The notes under the pieces: generated by a model
Told to the model about the DNA's origin: nothing
Database searches by the model: none
What the model saw: the letters and a program-made list of their open reading frames with translations, nothing else
Part shown: piece after piece, positions 42,036 to 44,950 of the stretch
Layout of the letters: every line of letters starts with the position of its first letter
Position numbering within the stretch: the first letter of the stretch is position 1
Program-made: the position numbers and the translations under genes
From: Actinomycetota bacterium
Lineage (GTDB): Bacteria; Actinomycetota; Thermoleophilia; Gaiellales; Gaiellaceae
Length of the DNA: 44,950 bases
Assembly: GCA_005888315.1 (NCBI GenBank)
Contig: VAWH01000048.1
Location: forward strand, 10,062 to 55,011
Reading direction: 5' to 3'

Positions 42036-42107
42036 ACCCGCTTCCCTCGATTTCCAGGACGATCAAACGAGACCGCGCGGCGGAAGTCAAGGATCGGCGC
42101 CGCTGCA

Positions 42108-42113
42108 TAGACT
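42108..42113 (+). promoter_or_regulatory. Putative -10 of a leaderless small gene
   Basis: TAGACT lies six bases before the GTG at 42120, the same box and spacing as at murQ. The -35 region is weak. Confidence 0.4.
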
Positions 42114-42119
42114 CCGGGC

Positions 42120-42359
42120 GTGGGTTTTCTCGACCGCATCCTCGGCCGCAGCCGCGGCAGCGCGGCGAAGCAGGAGGCTGATCCGGACGCGCTCGAGCGC
42201 GCGGAGGATCCCCGCGGCGGCCTGCAGTCGCACGAGTACCGCACCGCCGATCCCCGCGACGTCGTCGAAGAAGGCGGCACCGTGATGAGCGGCCCAGCGG
42301 GCGCGCCGCAGGAGGACACTACGCCCGACGAGCGCCGCGAGGAACAGCAGGACTCGTAG
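42120..42359 (+). CDS. Small acidic hydrophilic protein of unknown function
   Basis: 79 residues from GTG 42120. The N-terminus MGFLDRILGRSRG could form an amphipathic membrane-binding helix. The rest is rich in Glu, Asp, Gly and Arg (HEYRTADPRDVVEEGG, DERREEQQDS) and probably disordered. I do not recognise it. It is divergent from the amino-acid importer, 84 bases away, and is followed at once by a palindromic repeat cluster. Confidence 0.55.
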   Translation: MGFLDRILGRSRGSAAKQEADPDALERAEDPRGGLQSHEYRTADPRDVVEEGGTVMSGPAGAPQEDTTPDERREEQQDS

Positions 42360-42447
42360 GGACTGTCCCCCTCAGGGGACTGTCCCAGAAGCGGGTTGTA
42401 CTCGGGTGCCGCTGTAGGGACAGTCCCCGTTCGGGGACAGTCCCTGC
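42358..42447. repeat. GGGACTGTCCC palindromic repeat cluster
   Basis: AGGGACTGTCCCC (from 42358), GGGGACTGTCCC (from 42376), then AGGGACAGTCCCC (from 42416) and GGGGACAGTCCCT (to 42446). The left pair and the right pair are inverted with respect to each other and flank about 30 bases, so the whole can fold as a long imperfect hairpin. It lies between convergent genes. Confidence 0.75.
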
Positions 42448-42732
42448 TTACTCGGGCTTCAACGGCAACCCGCTGGCCACCACGCGGCGGCCGCCCGCGC
42501 CGTAGACGACGTCGACGCTGTCGTTCTGGCGGTAGGTCCCGGCGACGCCGAGGAAGAGTGACAGCCAGCGCCAGAAGCCGAGGCGGCCCTCCTGCGCGAG
42601 CTGCTTCTCGAAGACAATCGAGTTGCCTTCGCGGCGAAAGTCACGTCCTTCCTGTTGCTGGACGCCGTTGAGGAAGACCTGAAAGTGCGACCCGACACCA
42701 GCCGGAAGTTGCACGCGCGTTCTCTCGGACAC
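42448..42732 (-). CDS. Small protein of unknown function divergent from coxB
   Basis: 94 residues from GTG 42732; GTG 42714 is an alternative start, and longer frames run antisense through coxB. FQVFLNGVQQQEGRDFRREGNSIVFEKQL suggests a beta-rich domain. GFWRWLSLFLGVAGTYRQNDSVDVVYG contains a Trp-rich, mildly hydrophobic patch and a further strand. The N-V-x-G-x-x-Q and D-F-R-R/IVF pattern resembles phage or surface beta-sandwich modules, but I cannot name the family. The starts of this gene and coxB are only 10 bases apart. Confidence 0.6.
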   Translation of the reverse strand: MSERTRVQLPAGVGSHFQVFLNGVQQQEGRDFRREGNSIVFEKQLAQEGRLGFWRWLSLFLGVAGTYRQNDSVDVVYGAGGRRVVASGLPLKPE

Positions 42733-42742
42733 CCTCCATAGA

Positions 42743-43732
42743 ATGCCGTCGCGCGTGAGGAGGAGAGCCGGAGCCCTCGTCGTCGTTGCCCTCCTCGGGC
42801 TCGTCCTCGCACACGTCGCCCTTGCGGGCGACCCGGCCGGTCTCTCGCCGCGCGGCCCCGACTCGCCGCAGGCGACGCGGATCGAGGACATCTACTGGCT
42901 CCTGATCGCGATCACCGGGGCGATCTTCATCCTCGTCGAAGGCGCGCTGATCGTCTTCGTCGTCCGCTTCCGCAACCGAGGCCGCTCGCGCACGCTCGAG
43001 GGCCCGCAAATCCACGGGGCCACGCGCCTCGAGTTGATCTGGACGGCGATTCCGGTCGTGATCCTCGCCGCGATCGTCGCCTTCGTGCTCGTGAAGCTGC
43101 CCGGGATCAACAGCTTCGACTCCGCCCGCGCGGCCGGCCCTCAGCTGACTGTCAAGGTCGAGGGCCGCCAGTTTTACTGGAACTTCATCTATCCCAACGG
43201 CGTCATCCAGGTCGAGCGGATGCGGATCCCGGCGAACCATGACGTGAAGCTCGACATCACCTCGGAGGACGTCGACCACAGCTGGTGGATCCCGGCTCTG
43301 CAAGGCAAGCTCGACGCAATCCCCGGCAAGACGAACCACCTCAAGTTCCGGGCCGACCGCACCGGGACGTTCAAGGGCCAGTGCGGCGAGTTCTGCGGAT
43401 ACGAGCATCCGCACATGCTCGGCACGGTCGAGGCGCTCCCGAACAGCGACTTCCAGTCTTGGTACGACAGCGAGGCCAGGGCGCAGGAGAGCGGTACCTC
43501 CGACCTCGGCAAGATGACCTTCGACGGCGTCTGCGCCACCTGCCACGGCTTTCAGGGGCAGGGCGGCTTCGGGCCGGACCTGCGCGGAAACCCGATCTTC
43601 AACCAGCCCGACGCGATCAAGACGCTGCTGCGAAACGGCGGCATCAAGATGCCCGCGGTCGGCCGGGGCTGGAATGCGCGGCAGATGAACGCCCTGCTCG
43701 CCTACGTCAAGCGCTTCTCGGGAGCAAGCTAG
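42743..43732 (+). CDS. coxB: Cytochrome c oxidase subunit II with fused cytochrome c domain (caa3 type)
   Basis: 329 residues from ATG 42743. A signal peptide or first helix (about 10-28), then two membrane helices (about 50-75 and 98-118). The CuA domain has DVDHSWWIP (His179) and CGEFCGYEHPHM (Cys214, Cys218, His222, Met225), a complete binuclear site. A C-terminal cytochrome c follows, with heme motif CATCH (264-268) and a likely Met ligand in IKMPAVGRG. The fused heme marks a caa3-type oxidase that takes electrons from a membrane or soluble cytochrome. It precedes coxA by 47 bases. Confidence 0.93.
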   Translation: MPSRVRRRAGALVVVALLGLVLAHVALAGDPAGLSPRGPDSPQATRIEDIYWLLIAITGAIFILVEGALIVFVVRFRNRGRSRTLEGPQIHGATRLELIWTAIPVVILAAIVAFVLVKLPGINSFDSARAAGPQLTVKVEGRQFYWNFIYPNGVIQVERMRIPANHDVKLDITSEDVDHSWWIPALQGKLDAIPGKTNHLKFRADRTGTFKGQCGEFCGYEHPHMLGTVEALPNSDFQSWYDSEARAQESGTSDLGKMTFDGVCATCHGFQGQGGFGPDLRGNPIFNQPDAIKTLLRNGGIKMPAVGRGWNARQMNALLAYVKRFSGAS

Positions 43733-43779
43733 TGCCCCATCCAGCAAATACATGTCGGCGGCATTACTGGAAGGAGCAC

Positions 43780-44950
43780 TATGGCGGTTAGGGTCACGAG
43801 CGCTCCCGCTGCGACCATCGTCTCGCGCGGCCGCTACTCGAGCTGGCTGGCGACCGTCGACCACAAGCGGATCGGGATCCTCTACATCCTCACGAGCCTG
43901 GTCTTCTTCGTGGCCGGCGGGATCGTCGCCCTGCTGATGCGCTCGCAGCTCGCGCGGCCGAACGAGCACGTCTTCACCCGCGACACGTACGACCAGATGT
44001 TCACGATGCACGGGACGACGATGGTCTTCCTCGTCGTCGTGCCGGTCTTCGCCGGCCTCGCGAACTTCCTCGTGCCGTTGATGATCGGCGCGCGGGACAT
44101 GGCCTTCCCGCGGCTGAACGCCCTCTCCTACTGGTTCTACCTCCTCGGCGGGATCGTCCTCTACGCGAGCTGGTTCTCCGGGGGCGGCGCCGCTCGCGCC
44201 GGCTGGTACTCGTACCCACCGCTCTCCGAGCATGCGTTCGAGCCGGGCAAGGGGCAGGACCTCTGGATCCTCGCCATCCATCTGACGACCATCTCGTCGA
44301 TCCTCGGCGCGATCAACTTCATCGTCACGATCCACAACATGCGCACCCGCGGGATGAGCTGGATGCGCCTCCCGCTGTTCGTCTGGACGATCGAGATCTA
44401 CGCGATCCTCATCCTTATCGCGCTGGCCGAGCTCGCGGGGGCGATGACGCTCCTCCTGCTCGACCGGCAGGCCGGGACGCACTTCTTCCCGCCGAAGCAG
44501 GGCGGGAACGCCGTCCTCTACCAGCACCTCTTCTGGTTCTTCGGGCACCCCGAGGTCTACATCATGGTGCTGCCCGCGATGGGGATCATCTCCGAGGTCA
44601 TCCCCGTCTTCTCGCGCAAGCCGATCTTCGGCTACAAGGCGATCGCGTTCTCGACGGTCGCGATCGGCTTCTACTCGATGCTCGTCTGGGCGCACCACAT
44701 GTTCTCGGTCGGGATGCCCAACGCGCTCAACATCTTCTTCATGCTCTCGTCGGTGACCATCGCCGTGCCAACCGGGATCAAGATCTTCAACTGGATCGCG
44801 ACGACCTGGCGAGGAAACGTGATCCTCGATACGCCGATGCTCTTCGCGCTCGGGGCGGTCGGGGTCTTCACGATCGGCGGCCTCTCCGGGATCTTCCTCG
44901 CCGCCTTCCCCTTCGACTGGCAGGTGACCGATACGTACTTCGTCGTCGCC
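43780..44950 (+). CDS. coxA: Cytochrome c oxidase subunit I, 5' part (cut by the window end)
   Basis: 390 residues from ATG 43780 (AAGGAG upstream); no stop before the window ends. WLATVDHKRIGILYI opens helix 1. FTMHGTTMVFL has the low-spin heme His. FWFFGHPEVYIMVLP carries the CuB His, its cross-linked Tyr and the D-channel Glu of A1-type oxidases. WAHHMFSVG has the CuB His pair. About one third, including the heme a3 His region, lies outside the window. With coxB it forms the terminal oxidase that reduces oxygen and pumps protons. Confidence 0.93.

Noticed and set aside
42641-44698. 685-residue minus-strand frame
   Set aside because: Antisense shadow of coxB and coxA, both of which have intact metal-binding motifs.

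Overview
The window is a GC-rich stretch with densely packed genes, frequent GTG/TTG starts, 4-bp ATGA/GTGA gene overlaps and several apparently leaderless genes. Together with an F420-type luciferase-like oxidoreductase, a CoxB with a fused cytochrome c domain and DasR/Das-like sugar genes, this suggests an actinobacterium. A lineage such as Thermoleophilia/Gaiellales is my guess from memory of similar gene sets; no search was possible. Both ends are cut inside genes: a BNR/sialidase-like protein on the left and coxA on the right.

Layout. 1-3.6 kb: sialidase-like 3' end, a tiny helical protein, a DHA2 drug exporter and its divergent MarR-type regulator. 3.7-6.85 kb: a xylose-type ABC importer (xylF-like binding protein, half-size ATPase, xylH-like permease). 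6.86-17.9 kb: an amino-sugar and cell-wall-fragment locus. One arm runs left (murQ-nagA-SIS isomerase/deaminase). The other runs right (MsiK-like ATPase, DasR-like GntR regulator, Das-like binding protein, two permeases, cytoplasmic NagZ-type GH3, lactonase-like propeller). Three DasR-box-like operators sit at its promoters. 17.9-22.6 kb: a molybdopterin sulfite-oxidase-like protein with a ferredoxin-reductase-like protein and a zinc ribbon, a phosphotransferase, a diguanylate cyclase and two poorly known small proteins. 22.6-30.2 kb: a hydantoin/dihydropyrimidine locus (F420-type oxidoreductase, N-carbamoyl amidohydrolase, ABC importer of the NMT1/SsuC type, hydantoinase). 30.2-31.8 kb: an ECF sigma factor with a divergent membrane-anchored partner. 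31.9-34.9 kb: methylmalonate/malonate-semialdehyde dehydrogenase and a class III aminotransferase, which could carry beta-alanine from the preceding pathway to acetyl-CoA. 35.4-38.8 kb: an HtrA/DegP-like protease divergent from an OmpR-type two-component system. 38.8-42.0 kb: a polar amino-acid ABC importer. 42.1-44.95 kb: small proteins and the start of a caa3-type oxidase operon.

Non-coding structure is the most unusual part. A dispersed two-hairpin repeat (five copies, two in a 111-bp tandem) lies directly downstream of genes and always in the orientation of the upstream gene. In two cases its first bases are the gene's stop codon. Between htrA and the response regulator are two back-to-back arrays of four TTAG-like boxes at exact 11-bp spacing, followed by a terminator-like hairpin with a CCUCC loop, which suggests a regulated small RNA. 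Strong hairpins follow three of the four ABC binding-protein genes inside operons. Other palindromic repeat clusters lie at 33.4 kb and 42.4 kb.
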